A program made the translations under genes and the position numbers. From positions 1 to 53,058 of the forward strand of contig CABSMS010000001.1 in the NCBI GenBank assembly GCA_902478885.1: a DNA stretch of 53,058 nucleotides, read 5' to 3'. Below are positions 1 to 8,478 of the stretch, in pieces. The DNA comes from an uncultured Collinsella sp. GTDB lineage: Bacteria > Actinomycetota > Coriobacteriia > Coriobacteriales > Coriobacteriaceae. Below the pieces are notes generated by a model that was not told where the DNA came from, ran no database searches, and saw nothing but the letters and a program-made list of their open reading frames with translations. Positions within the stretch are counted from its first letter, which is position 1. The number at the start of each line of letters is the position of its first letter.

Positions 1-32
1 AAAGAGAAGAGGCGGGGCATGCCCCGCCTCTT
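1..32. terminator. GC-rich hairpin at window edge
   Basis: Perfect 12-bp arms AAGAGGCGGGGC (7-18) and GCCCCGCCTCTT (21-32) with a 2-nt loop. On the minus strand the stem is followed by a short T-rich stretch (TCTCTTT), so it would work best as a terminator of leftward transcription, or end a gene lying outside the window. Confidence 0.6.
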
Positions 33-113
33 ACACCACATCTCTGCGCGCTACCTGAGGCGACCTTTGGATTATGGCTGTTTGACGCCTCTGGAAAGGT
101 TTCCGAGAGGGCT

Positions 114-343
114 GTGGTCAAAAAAGGGCAAATATGAGTACTGCTACCTGTTTAGTAGCAGCGATTTTGATCACTTCAGGAACTATTCAACGTTCCACTC
201 GTCCGCAGACGACGTTATTTCTCCTCATATGTTCAATAAAAGTAGCTCCTAATGGGAACAAATCTCATCAGGAGCTACTATTTATAGCAAAATAAATGCA
301 ACCATAATGGCAACAGTACTCATATTTGCCCTTTTTTGACCAC
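114..343. repeat. Inverted pair of a 30-bp element
   Basis: Positions 114-143 on the plus strand and 314-343 on the minus strand are identical over 30 bases; the block begins GTGGTCAAAAAAGGGC. The plus copy runs directly into a small hairpin, CTGCTAC (141-147) pairing with GTAGCAG (155-161). Between the copies lies a second hairpin AGTAGCTCCT/AGGAGCTACT (241-250/270-279). Function unknown; it could be a dispersed regulatory or mobile repeat. Confidence 0.7.
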
Positions 344-445
344 GACTCTCCAGAATAGTCGCTGAGAACGACACTAAATGACAAAATCCGACACTTGGAC
401 GTTCTTATATGAGTAGCCATTGAAGGACACCTAACGACTACTCCC

Positions 446-470
446 ATTCGCGACACACTGTGTCGCGAAT
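446..470. promoter_or_regulatory. 25-bp palindrome
   Basis: ATTCGCGACACA and TGTGTCGCGAAT flank a single central C, giving perfect 12-bp arms. There is no T-tract after it, so a protein-binding operator is as likely as a terminator. The nearest gene is the ribbon-helix-helix gene about 280 bp to the right. Confidence 0.5.
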
Positions 471-671
471 TAAGCTGGTCCCATTACCGAAGACCAGTGA
501 GAGCTCCTGCCCAGAATCTCGATAGCTTAATAAAGCGCTCCCCTCCGGAAGTTCAATGAGTATCCAAATTCCAAGCTGAAAAGCAAAGGAGTATCGAAGC
601 CGTCAATGCTCATTTCCTATCGAACAGGCGGGCCAAAACAAGCTAATTAGCCCGATAAACTGCTTGTATTT

Positions 672-693
672 TTGTCTACAAAATTGTATACAA
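672..693 (+). promoter_or_regulatory. Probable autoregulatory operator of the RHH gene
   Basis: Two near-palindromic 10-mers, TTGTCTACAA (672-681) and TTGTATACAA (684-693), are spaced 12 bp centre to centre, about one helical turn. They lie about 55 bp upstream of a ribbon-helix-helix gene. RHH proteins bind tandem short palindromes as dimers of dimers, so autoregulation is the natural inference. Confidence 0.5.
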
Positions 694-746
694 AAAGAGA
701 ATCCGAGAAACGGCGCTCGACATTATGTCGATCGATAGGAGGCGCT

Positions 747-1013
747 ATGGACGCTAAGCAGCTCGAAAAGATGATGGGGTTTGCTCCCGGAGAGTTGGAG
801 AAAGCCGCGGAGGCATACGAAAAAGATGAGTGGCCGAAGGGCCGCACCATCAAGCTGGGAAGGCCGTCGATCTCCGATGAGCCAAGCGTTGTTTTATCGG
901 CACGTGTGGGTGAATCGGTTCTTGAAGCGTTTGACGAGAAGGCAAAGCGCCATGGGCAAACACGCACAGAGCGACTCAGGGAGCTCATCACGCTCGATGC
1001 AATGATTGCCTAG
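747..1013 (+). CDS. Ribbon-helix-helix (CopG-like) DNA-binding protein
   Basis: An 88-aa small basic protein. The C-terminal half has the alternating pattern of a ribbon-helix-helix domain: a beta strand (residues about 46-52, SVVLSARVG) and two helices (ESVLEAFDEKAKRHGQ, then TRTERLRELITLDAM). Such proteins are usually transcriptional repressors or antitoxins. The start at 747 is chosen because AGGAGG ends 4 nt upstream; longer in-frame starts lack a site. No toxin gene is visible on either side, so it may be an orphan antitoxin or an ordinary regulator. Paired TTGT-TACAA palindromes upstream fit autoregulation. The N-terminal 40 residues (KQLEKMMGFAPGELEKAAEAY) are unassigned. Confidence 0.65.
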   Translation: MDAKQLEKMMGFAPGELEKAAEAYEKDEWPKGRTIKLGRPSISDEPSVVLSARVGESVLEAFDEKAKRHGQTRTERLRELITLDAMIA

Positions 1014-1032
1014 TCCCCCGCCGACCCAAACA

Positions 1033-1087
1033 TGTACGTCAGCATCCAAAGTCGACATTTTTCGACATCTTTGGATGCTGACGTACA
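1033..1087. repeat. Long hairpin, 19-bp arms
   Basis: Arms 1033-1051 and 1069-1087 (left arm starts TGTACGTCAGCATCC) are perfectly complementary, with a 17-nt loop that itself contains GTCGA/TCGAC. It sits between the convergent ends of the RHH gene and the dus gene and probably terminates transcription; the plus strand continues into GCTTTTTG. Confidence 0.65.
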
Positions 1088-1101
1088 GCTTTTTGTGGCT
1101 A

Positions 1102-1153
1102 GTCATTGGGGACGTTCTTAAATGACTAGTCGTTAAAGAACGTCCCCAACGAC
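1102..1153. repeat. Inverted repeat TTGGGGACGTTCTT / AAGAACGTCCCCAA
   Basis: Arms 1106-1119 and 1136-1149 are perfect over 14 bp, extended imperfectly by GTC(A/G) flanks and inner AATGAC/GTCGTT. It lies just beyond the dus stop codon. It resembles a dispersed intergenic repeat and could serve as its terminator. Confidence 0.55.
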
Positions 1154-1156
1154 CAA

Positions 1157-2110
1157 CTAGCCGTGGAAGCGAGCTATGAGTGCAAGTGGCTGCTCGCGAA
1201 AGACGCGCTCGACGGCGGCGCGATATTCGTCGACCTTTTTAGTCTTGCGTACGAGCTTGTGAACGGTAGCGGGGTCGGCGAAAGCGCACTTGGCGTAGAA
1301 CCACCACTCCTTCATACGAAAGACCGCGTTACCGCCAATCTCTTCTGCATAGGCCGCAAACAGCGTGTCGTGGAAGCGCTGCAGCTCAGCAGCCGTGGCA
1401 GCAGGGCCGCCCTTGACCATGCGAGCCAGCGCGGGGTTCGCGAGGAGGCCGCGCCCCAGCATTACATGGCGCGTGCCGGGATAGGCCTCCACCAGCGCAT
1501 CCATATCCTCAAGATCAAAAATGTCACCGTTATAGGCGACCGGAAACGGCGCACGCTCCAGCGTTTCGCCATAGAACTCCTTGCGCGGCGAGCCCGTATA
1601 GCGGTCCTTTTGCACGCGCGGGTGCACAATCAGCTCTGCCAGCGGCATGCGGCAATACAGATCGAGCACGCGCTCGTATTCGTCGTCGCTCTCCAGCCCC
1701 AGCCTGGTCTTTACCGATACCGGCAGCGGCGACCGCTCGCACACATCACTCAAGAACACCTCGAGCTCGTCGAGATTGCGCAAGAAACCCGAACCCTTGC
1801 CCTTGGCGACAACCGTCCCCGAGGGGCAACCCAGGTTGAGATTGACCTCGCGGTAGCCCATGTCGGCGAGCACCTGTGCCGCCCATACAAACTCGTCCGC
1901 GTTCTTGGACATGAGCTGGGGCACCACGTTGAGCCCCTGGTTGTTGGCAGAATCGATCTCCTTAAACGCCTTGCCGCCAAAGCGGTTTCCCACCCGCGGC
2001 GGCGGCAAGAACGGCGTGTAATAGCAATCGAGCGCACCGAAGCACTCCGCATGCACGCGGCGGAACACATGCCCGGTAATCCCCTCCATAGGGGCCAACG
2101 AAAGGATCAT
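1157..2110 (-). CDS. dus: tRNA-dihydrouridine synthase
   Basis: A 317-aa flavin enzyme that reduces uridine to dihydrouridine in tRNA D-loops in the cytoplasm. The N-terminus LSLAPMEGITGHVFR is the Dus TIM-barrel opening and binds FMN. LNLGCPSG (residues 91-98) carries the catalytic Cys95, followed by KGKGSGFL (103-110). VKTRLG, IVHPR and YNGDI (the NGDI motif, about 195) are the remaining conserved barrel motifs. Length is normal for the family. It stands alone between hairpins and is convergent with the RHH gene. The subfamily (DusA/B/C) cannot be settled by eye. Confidence 0.93.
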   Translation of the reverse strand: MILSLAPMEGITGHVFRRVHAECFGALDCYYTPFLPPPRVGNRFGGKAFKEIDSANNQGLNVVPQLMSKNADEFVWAAQVLADMGYREVNLNLGCPSGTVVAKGKGSGFLRNLDELEVFLSDVCERSPLPVSVKTRLGLESDDEYERVLDLYCRMPLAELIVHPRVQKDRYTGSPRKEFYGETLERAPFPVAYNGDIFDLEDMDALVEAYPGTRHVMLGRGLLANPALARMVKGGPAATAAELQRFHDTLFAAYAEEIGGNAVFRMKEWWFYAKCAFADPATVHKLVRKTKKVDEYRAAVERVFREQPLALIARFHG

Positions 2111-2137
2111 CTACTCTTCTCTCATATCAACGGACGT

Positions 2138-2160
2138 GACAAAGGAACTGTCCCTTTGTC
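2138..2160. terminator. Hairpin after the ABC transporter gene
   Basis: GACAAAGG (2138-2145) pairs with CCTTTGTC (2153-2160) immediately downstream of the leftward ABC transporter stop codon and ahead of the dus start. There is no clear T-run. It is similar in layout to other CAAAGG/CCTTTG hairpins in this window (compare 51926-51956). Confidence 0.45.
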
Positions 2161-2163
2161 GCA

Positions 2164-5100
2164 TTATTCAGAGCGCAGGGCTTCTACGGGGTCTTTTTTG
2201 GATGCACTGCGGGCCGGTAGCAGACCGGCGACGACCGTCAGCAGCACCGAAATCGCGATGAGCACCAGCGCATCCTGCACGGGCAGGCTCATCAGGTTGG
2301 GGACCTGTTTGGCCGCAAACGCCCATGCATTGACCGGGAAGCTCACGAGCACCACGACGACAACGGCAAAGACACCGGCGATGAGGCCCTCGATAAAGGT
2401 CTCGGCGTTGAACACGTTTGCCACGTTGCGCTTCGACGCACCGATCGCACGTAGGATGCCGATCTCCTTCTTGCGCTCCAGTACGCTGATGTACGTGATG
2501 ATGCCGATCATGATGGAGCTCACCACCAGACTGATACTCACGAATGCGATGAGCACCAAGCTGATGGTGTTCACGATGTCGGTCACCGAACCCATGATGA
2601 TGCCCATGTAGTCGGTGTACGAGATTGCCTGCTCATCGTGGCCGGCGGCTTTGACCTGCTTGTTATACGCATCGATGCGATCGAGTACGCGCTCCTTGGC
2701 CTCAAAGTCACGTGGGAAAATCTTGACCGAGATGGGGTCCGCCTCGTCCGCATAGCCCAACGTGGTCAGATTGTTGTCGTAGGTGAGCTTCGACGCCTTG
2801 GCATAGCTCATCATGAGCGAGCTCAGGTCCTCGGCGTCCATGTTGAAATGGATGGCACGAGCAAAGGCGCTCGCATCCACGTGCATGGCGCTTGCCAGGT
2901 TAGCAAAACTCGAAGACACCTGCGTCGCCATCTGGTCCATGAGCCCTGCCGCGCCTGCCTTGAGCTGAGCTGACACCGTCGCCGCAATCTGATCGCTGAT
3001 CGTCTTCGTCACCTGATCCATAGCCTGCTGCAGATACGGAGCCAGCTGCTTTTGCACATAGTCGGTCATCGCCTGTTGCAGGCGCTCGGCCAGGGCATCA
3101 CCGCCAAGCGCTTTAAGCTGTGCCAGGATTTGCTGGGCTGCGGCATCATTCTCAAGATACGCCGAGAATGCGGCAGCGAGCTTTGACGCGTCTTTAAGAT
3201 CTTCGGGCGACAGCGCCTTAAACTGATCAGACTGCAAAAAGCCCTCAAACAGTTGGTTGGCAAGTATTCCCACCTGCTGCATTTGCTCGGGCGTGAGCTC
3301 CAGACCGTCAAAGATGCCCGAGAAATCTGGAGCCGGTGCTTTTGCCATGATGTCGCTGAAGTCGATGTCCTTGCCAACGTCCGAGAGGTCAATGTCCAAC
3401 CCGGATAAGTCGATACCAGAAAGGTCCATACCGCCGGCCGCACCCGAGAGTGCAGACGCATCAAACGAGAACGCGCTCTTGAGCGCTGCCTCGTCCACAC
3501 TGAACATGCTGCCCAGATCTACCCCTTGTTTGGCCTCGCCTTGCAGTTCGTCGAAGGTTTTGCCCGTAAAGACATCCGTCTCGGGGTGAGCGAGTTGCTC
3601 CTGCACAATCTGCGAATCGGCAGCGCGCTCCATAAGCTGACGAGTCAGTGCATGCGTATAGGCAATGCCCGGGGTCAATGCGCTCGCGTTGGCGGTCTCG
3701 TTGGGTCGTACCACACCAACGATGTGCACATCGATGCCATCGGCAACCTTGGCGGCCATAAAGTCGGTGTCACCAGACATGTCAGTCCACATGCCGGTCT
3801 CTTCGTTTTTGCGATAGGTATCGGCCGGCGACAGCACCTTAAACGTGGACGACAGCGCATCGTCGTAGGTAAAGTCGGTGCCGGTCTCGGGCGTTTCGAC
3901 CCCACCGTCAGCCGTCATAGCGCTGTTTACCAGATCGTTGAGCTCATCGATATCCAGCGCACCGATGCTATAGAGCGTATAGTCGCCCACCGTGCCGCGG
4001 CCCGAAAGCACCATCACGGCTTCGTTGGCAGACGTGGGCCAATGACCGGCGACGACATCGTACTGGCTGTCGAGCAGGCTCTGGTCGTCGATCATCTCGT
4101 TAAAGACCGAGGTTCCCATGGATTCCATGCTCACCGTTGCCGCCGAGCTCGCACCTCCGCTCATGGCCTCGGTCATGGCATTGGGAACAAGTCGAACCGG
4201 CTTCTCGTCACCCTTACCCGCACGATAGACAACCGGCGATACACCGTAGCCGTACTGAATGGCGTTGACCTCTTTATCGATGCCGTCGCCACCGGCATCG
4301 AGCCATGCCTTAAAGCTCGTCATGTCGTTGGACTTAACGCTCGCAAACATATCCTTTACGGCCGTGACCACGGGAATCTTATCGGTTCCCTTAGCCTTGC
4401 CGCCGACACTGTCGTCGGACGAATCCACGCTTTCAGACGAGCCATCATCCGCGGCCCCCTGTCCGCCCATCATGGACGACAGGTCGTAGTCCTGCTTGGA
4501 AATGGTAAGCGGGTAACTCGAGAGCGTGTCCTCCTCGACCTTTTTGATGTAATTGTTCACGCCATTGGACAGCGCCAGAATCGCCGCGATACCGATAATG
4601 CCAATCGAGCCCGCAAAGGCAGTCATGGCCGTGCGGCCCTTCTTGGTCATGAGGTTTCGGGCAGAAAGCCCCAGCGCCGTCACAAAGCTCATCGAGGTTT
4701 TGCGCGTAGGCTTGGCCTCGCGACGCGCGGCCTTGGCAGCATCAAAGGGGTCGGAATCGTCGGTGATCTTGCCGTCCGCCAGATTGACGATACGCGTGGC
4801 GTACTGATACGCCAGCTCGGGATTGTGCGTGACCATGATAACCAGGCGGTCGCGCGCAACGTCTTTGAGCAAATCCATAACCTGTACGGATGTCGTTGAA
4901 TCCAAAGCGCCGGTCGGCTCGTCGGCCAGCACAATCTCGGGATCATTGATCAGAGCACGGGCGATGGCCACGCGCTGCATCTGCCCGCCCGAAAGCTGGC
5001 TCGGGCGCTTGTTAACGTGCTCGCCCAGGCCGACTTTCTCCAACGCCTCGCGCGCACGTTGGCGGCGCTCGGCATGCCCCACGCCCGTGAGCGTGAGCGC

Positions 5101-5418
5101 CAACTCCACGTTTTCCAAAATGGTCTGATGCGGAATGAGGTTATAGCTTTGGAACACAAAGCCGATGCGGTTGTTGCGATAGGCATCCCAATCGCGATCG
5201 TGAAAGTCCTTGGTCGAGATGCCGTCGATGAGCAGGTCGCCGGAATCGAAATGATCAAGTCCACCGATAACGTTGAGCATCGTGGTTTTACCCGAGCCCG
5301 AGGGGCCCAGAATGGCCACGAACTCGTTATCCCGAAAAGACAGGCTTACGCTGTCGAGCGCCACCTGGGTAAACGACTGCGTAACGTACCTTTTGCAAAT
5401 TCCTTTGAGCTCCAACAT
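2164..5418 (-). CDS. ABC transporter, ATPase fused to FtsX-type permease
   Basis: A 1084-aa MacB-like fusion. The N-terminal ATPase (about 1-225) has Walker A GPSGSGKTT (38-46), a Q-loop, signature LSGGQMQR and Walker B IVLADEPTGALD. A first membrane helix follows near 255-280 (FAGSIGIIGIAAILALS). Then comes a very large extracytoplasmic domain of roughly 600 residues, rich in Ala, Asp and Gln, and a C-terminal FtsX domain with three helices (VLIAFVSISLVVSS..., VFAVVVVVLVSFPV, VLIAISVLLTVVAGL) and the ERKKEIGILRAIGASK signature. Such proteins usually export peptides or lipoproteins or act in mechanotransmission; the substrate is unknown. The ATG at 5418 follows CAGGAGAGG; an in-frame GTG at 5445 would place that site inside the gene. 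No partner permease is adjacent. Confidence 0.88.
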   Translation of the reverse strand: MLELKGICKRYVTQSFTQVALDSVSLSFRDNEFVAILGPSGSGKTTMLNVIGGLDHFDSGDLLIDGISTKDFHDRDWDAYRNNRIGFVFQSYNLIPHQTILENVELALTLTGVGHAERRQRAREALEKVGLGEHVNKRPSQLSGGQMQRVAIARALINDPEIVLADEPTGALDSTTSVQVMDLLKDVARDRLVIMVTHNPELAYQYATRIVNLADGKITDDSDPFDAAKAARREAKPTRKTSMSFVTALGLSARNLMTKKGRTAMTAFAGSIGIIGIAAILALSNGVNNYIKKVEEDTLSSYPLTISKQDYDLSSMMGGQGAADDGSSESVDSSDDSVGGKAKGTDKIPVVTAVKDMFASVKSNDMTSFKAWLDAGGDGIDKEVNAIQYGYGVSPVVYRAGKGDEKPVRLVPNAMTEAMSGGASSAATVSMESMGTSVFNEMIDDQSLLDSQYDVVAGHWPTSANEAVMVLSGRGTVGDYTLYSIGALDIDELNDLVNSAMTADGGVETPETGTDFTYDDALSSTFKVLSPADTYRKNEETGMWTDMSGDTDFMAAKVADGIDVHIVGVVRPNETANASALTPGIAYTHALTRQLMERAADSQIVQEQLAHPETDVFTGKTFDELQGEAKQGVDLGSMFSVDEAALKSAFSFDASALSGAAGGMDLSGIDLSGLDIDLSDVGKDIDFSDIMAKAPAPDFSGIFDGLELTPEQMQQVGILANQLFEGFLQSDQFKALSPEDLKDASKLAAAFSAYLENDAAAQQILAQLKALGGDALAERLQQAMTDYVQKQLAPYLQQAMDQVTKTISDQIAATVSAQLKAGAAGLMDQMATQVSSSFANLASAMHVDASAFARAIHFNMDAEDLSSLMMSYAKASKLTYDNNLTTLGYADEADPISVKIFPRDFEAKERVLDRIDAYNKQVKAAGHDEQAISYTDYMGIIMGSVTDIVNTISLVLIAFVSISLVVSSIMIGIITYISVLERKKEIGILRAIGASKRNVANVFNAETFIEGLIAGVFAVVVVVLVSFPVNAWAFAAKQVPNLMSLPVQDALVLIAISVLLTVVAGLLPARSASKKDPVEALRSE

Positions 5419-5564
5419 GGACGGCAACCTCTCCTGCGCAGGCACCCTGCCCGCTCTCCCCCGTCGTTCGTATTCGACGCGTTTGTCCTACTCTATCCCC
5501 ATTTTTCACCGACTCCAGTGAGGAATGTAGGGAACCGCGCCAAAAAACGAACGGGACGGCGCCC

Positions 5565-5591
5565 AAAAAAGAGGCCCCAAGTGGGGCCTCT
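5565..5591 (-). terminator. Intrinsic terminator of the thiol-redox operon
   Basis: Read leftward, AGAGGCCCC pairs with GGGGCCTCT around a 4-nt loop (5570-5591) and is followed by six T residues (A-run 5565-5570 on the plus strand). It lies about 80 nt past the TlpA-like stop codon. Confidence 0.85.
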
Positions 5592-5670
5592 ATATGGTGG
5601 AGATTATCTTGAAAGGCAGCGGACTACTCCGCACAGCGACACACGATCCTCGCGATGCTTTACGTGTTTT

Positions 5671-6642
5671 TTACTGCTCGCTATTCGCAATCGCCTGATC
5701 GATAAGTTTGTTGAGTGCTGCACGCTGCTCGGCGGAGCTGATGGCTCCCACGATGGGCTCCCCTACGATGTTGCCATTCTGATCGATGACATACGTTGTC
5801 GGGAACGAGAACAAATTTGACGTAAACTTACCGGCCTCGCTATCCGACTTGAACCAGATGTTCTTATATGTCACGCCCTTCTTACTCAGCACGTCCTTGG
5901 CATCTGCAATCTCGCCTTTGTTGCCATCGAGCGTAAAGGAATTGACGCCCACGACCTGGCCGCCCTTCTTGGCAAGCTCCTTATTCAGTTTCTCAAGATC
6001 GCCCAGCTCGCCCACGCACGGCTTGCAAGTGGTGAACCAGAAGTTCATGACGGTGACCTTGTTCTTAGCGAACAGCTCGTCGCTGCTCACGTCGTTGCCA
6101 TCCAGGTCTTTGCCCGTAAAGCTGGGGAACTTCGTCGCCTCGCTCGAAGCATTGGCACCAGCCGTCATGCCAGCGGTCGAAGCGTCGACGCTCTCGCCTG
6201 AGCTCGGCGTGCTTCCACAGCCGGGGAACTCCTTCTCCAGGCTCTCGAGCTTGTCCTCGATCTCCTTGATCTGCTGTGTACCGGCCTTGAGCGTCTTGAG
6301 CTCATCCGCCGTAAACTCATCCTTGGCGCCGTCGATGGTCTTGAGCAGGAAATCGCCGTAATTGCTGCCGTCCTCAATCATTGCCGAGTCTTTATTTGCC
6401 GCATTGAATACCTTTTCCCACAGCGCGTTATCACTCGAAAAGATCTCGTTCTCCTTCTGCATGAGCTTCGCATACAGCTCGGCGGCCTCGTCGGCATTGG
6501 CCGGCTTCTGCGCAGTGAGTTCTGCGATCTTAGGATCGGAGCTCGCAGATTCGCTCGCATTGCCGCCAGGTGCCGAGCACGCCACAAGACACAAGGCCAG
6601 CACCGGCACCATAAACAGGGCCGCAATCTTAGAAAGCTTCAT
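5671..6642 (-). CDS. TlpA-like thiol-disulfide lipoprotein
   Basis: A 323-aa secreted lipoprotein. The signal peptide ends in a lipobox LVAC (Cys22) followed by a Ser/Gly/Ala-rich tether. Residues about 38-140 are a helical, charged segment; about 170-323 form a thioredoxin fold of the redoxin/TlpA type with VMNFWFTTCKPCVGEL, whose CKPC is the redox pair (Cys206 and Cys209), and a later FPTTYVID cis-Pro loop. It likely reduces or isomerises disulfides outside the membrane. The ATG at 6642 is preferred over the one two codons earlier, because GGAGGA abuts the earlier one. It is the last gene of the operon with the membrane Fe-S protein (29-nt gap), which may supply electrons. Confidence 0.88.
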   Translation of the reverse strand: MKLSKIAALFMVPVLALCLVACSAPGGNASESASSDPKIAELTAQKPANADEAAELYAKLMQKENEIFSSDNALWEKVFNAANKDSAMIEDGSNYGDFLLKTIDGAKDEFTADELKTLKAGTQQIKEIEDKLESLEKEFPGCGSTPSSGESVDASTAGMTAGANASSEATKFPSFTGKDLDGNDVSSDELFAKNKVTVMNFWFTTCKPCVGELGDLEKLNKELAKKGGQVVGVNSFTLDGNKGEIADAKDVLSKKGVTYKNIWFKSDSEAGKFTSNLFSFPTTYVIDQNGNIVGEPIVGAISSAEQRAALNKLIDQAIANSEQ

Positions 6643-6671
6643 AGTCATTCCTCCGTTTTGTCGAAGCTTGT

Positions 6672-7574
6672 TTACTTTTTATCGGCGGGCAAGGGAAGCT
6701 TTTCCGCCGACACATCCAGGCCATAGCGATAGCTGATGGCATCGACGGGACAGGCCCCGATGCACTTTCCGCACCGGATGCATTCGGCATGATTGGGCGC
6801 GCGGACCACATCAACGTCCATCTGACAAGCCTTTGAGCACTTGCCGCACGAGACACATTTGCATGCGTCAACCCGAATCCCCAGTAGGGACACCCTATTC
6901 ATGAGCGCATAGAATGCGCCGAGTGGACAAATCCATTTGCAGAAGGGGCGGTAGAACAAAACGCTCAGCACTACCACGGCAATGAGAACGGCAAGTTTCC
7001 AAGTAAAGAGCTGTCCCAACGCAGATCGAATGCCGGCATTGGCAATGGCCAGAGGAATGGCGCCCTCGAGCACACCCTGCGGACAGATGTACTTACAAAA
7101 GAACGGGTCGCCCATGCCCACGTCGTTAACCACCAAGACGGGCAGCAGCACCACGGCAAACAACAGCACGACGTACTTGATGTACGTGAGCGGCTTGAGC
7201 TTTTTCGTGGAGAACTTTTTGCCGGGAATCTTATGAAGCAGCTCCTGAAGCCAGCCAAACGGGCACAGAAAACCGCACACAAAGCGCCCCAGTAGCACGC
7301 CGATCAGAATGAGCGTTCCGGTGACGTAATACGAAAAGTTGAACTTGGATGAGCCCACCACCGACTGGAACGACCCAATGGGGCACGCACCCGATGCCGC
7401 GGGGCACGAATAGCAATTAAGCCCGGGCACGCAGACTGTTTTTCCCGCGCCCTGATAGATGCCGCCTTTGGCAAAGTTCGGCAGGTGAATGTTGGTGACG
7501 AGCGTCGCCGCCGCCTGAATGAATCCGCGAAATCGAGCCAAAACATGCGACGCAGTGTTTTCTCTTTTATCCAA
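6672..7574 (-). CDS. Membrane 4Fe-4S electron-transfer protein (NapH/CcoG-like)
   Basis: About 300 aa. It has an N-terminal Cys cluster (GLNCYSCPAASGACP, 51-65), membrane helices near 83-100, 133-150 and 193-208, and three CxxxCP signatures (CGFLCP 100-105, CKYICP 160-165, CKWICP 212-217) characteristic of the NapH/NosR/CcoG membrane ferredoxin group. Two C-terminal 4Fe-4S motifs follow: CKCVSCGKCSKAC (238-250) and CIRCGKCIGACP (265-276). It probably passes electrons across the membrane to the TlpA-like lipoprotein. The proposed TTG start at 7574 overlaps the stop of the upstream 48-aa gene by 8 nt, suggesting translational coupling. The open frame continues upstream to 7661, but that stretch overlaps the small gene. 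Confidence 0.82.
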   Translation of the reverse strand: MDKRENTASHVLARFRGFIQAAATLVTNIHLPNFAKGGIYQGAGKTVCVPGLNCYSCPAASGACPIGSFQSVVGSSKFNFSYYVTGTLILIGVLLGRFVCGFLCPFGWLQELLHKIPGKKFSTKKLKPLTYIKYVVLLFAVVLLPVLVVNDVGMGDPFFCKYICPQGVLEGAIPLAIANAGIRSALGQLFTWKLAVLIAVVVLSVLFYRPFCKWICPLGAFYALMNRVSLLGIRVDACKCVSCGKCSKACQMDVDVVRAPNHAECIRCGKCIGACPVDAISYRYGLDVSAEKLPLPADKK

Positions 7575-7713
7575 TTCCGATACACTCCAAGCACAGCCTA
7601 ATCGCTTTGGCCAGCACGGCATCCGCCTCGCCACGCATAACGCCAAAGCACACCATGGCAATTCCGACGATCAACAAAGCGACCTGTACCACGGGTTTTA
7701 CCGCTTTGAACAA
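7567..7713 (-). CDS. CD1871A-type small CxxC membrane protein
   Basis: A 48-aa gene that is easy to miss because it starts with TTG. AAAGGAG lies 8 nt upstream of TTG at 7713. The protein is one membrane helix (VVQVALLIVGIAMVCFGVM) followed by RGEADAVLAKAIRLCLECIGIG, ending in the CLEC(IGIG) motif. That ending is the hallmark of the CD1871A family of CxxC proteins, which in clostridia precede a 4Fe-4S membrane protein and a TlpA-like redoxin, exactly the order seen here. It may be a membrane thiol relay. Its stop overlaps the next gene by 8 nt. Confidence 0.72.
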   Translation of the reverse strand: MFKAVKPVVQVALLIVGIAMVCFGVMRGEADAVLAKAIRLCLECIGIG

Positions 7714-7803
7714 CCTGACCACTCCTTTCGTTACGCGACCATTGGACCATATCGGCTATAAAATCCGTGTTAAGCGCGATTTGAAATGTGCAAGGAGACT
7801 GTT
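7714..7803. promoter_or_regulatory. Divergent promoter region, redox operon / two-component system
   Basis: Ninety bases separate the leftward thiol-redox operon from the rightward response regulator. It contains an AT-rich CTATAAAATCC core (7758-7768). The response regulator is a natural candidate to control both sides. Confidence 0.4.
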
Positions 7804-8478
7804 ATGCGTATTTTGATCGTCGAGGACGAGCGGGCGCTGTGTGACGCAATCGCGCGCAGCTTGCGAAACTTGGCGTACAGCGTCGACTGCTGTCACGACG
7901 GACAGGAGGCGCTCGACCTACTGGACGTTGAGGCCTTCGACCTCGTGGTACTCGACCTCAACCTTCCCCGCATCGACGGCATGATCGTACTCAGGGAACT
8001 TAGGAAAACTGACTGCGAGACTAAGGTACTGATTCTGTCCGCACGTGGCGAAGTATCAGATAAAGTCGCCGGACTCGATGCCGGCGCCAACGATTACCTC
8101 ACCAAGCCGTTCCATCTGGACGAGCTTGCGGCAAGGATCCGCAGCCTTACCCTCAGACGCTTTACACAAAGCGACATAGTATTAGCCTGCGGAAAGCTCA
8201 GCTTTGACACCAAGGCGCGCATCGCTTCCGTGGACAGTGAGGCTCTATCTCTTACACGCAAGGAAACGGGAATCTTGGAATACCTGATGCTTAATCAGGG
8301 GCGTCCGGCAAGTCAAGAGGAGCTTATCGAGCACGTTTGGGATAGCAGCGTGAACAGCTTTAGCAACGCAACCCGCGTTCATATCTCGTCGCTCCGCAAA
8401 AAGCTACGCAGCGCTTTGGGATACGACCCGATTCGCAATCGGATTGGAGAGGGCTACGTTATGGAGGATAGCGAATGA
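7804..8478 (+). CDS. OmpR-family response regulator
   Basis: A 224-aa protein with an N-terminal receiver domain: acidic pair Glu7-Asp8 (IVEDE), phospho-acceptor Asp51 (VVLDLNLP) and the Lys in YLTKPF (about 102). The C-terminal winged helix (about 128-224) includes LTRKETGILEYLM and ATRVHISSLRKKL, typical of OmpR/PhoB. The ATG at 7804 has AAGGAG 5 nt upstream. It overlaps the kinase gene by 4 nt (ATGA), so the two are translated together. The pair is divergent from the thiol-redox operon, which makes envelope redox stress a plausible input or output. Confidence 0.92.
   Translation: MRILIVEDERALCDAIARSLRNLAYSVDCCHDGQEALDLLDVEAFDLVVLDLNLPRIDGMIVLRELRKTDCETKVLILSARGEVSDKVAGLDAGANDYLTKPFHLDELAARIRSLTLRRFTQSDIVLACGKLSFDTKARIASVDSEALSLTRKETGILEYLMLNQGRPASQEELIEHVWDSSVNSFSNATRVHISSLRKKLRSALGYDPIRNRIGEGYVMEDSE

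Larger units (their letters stand above)
33..668. other. Gene-free region with several inverted repeats
   Basis: No credible gene is seen here; short open frames have no ribosome binding site or family likeness. It holds two inverted copies of an identical 30-bp block (114-143 and 314-343), a hairpin with 10-bp arms (241-250/270-279), and a 25-bp palindrome (446-470). Confidence 0.6.

Noticed and set aside
747..1106. Complete toxin-antitoxin pair with the RHH gene
   Set aside because: No toxin-like gene follows or precedes; the downstream region is hairpins only.
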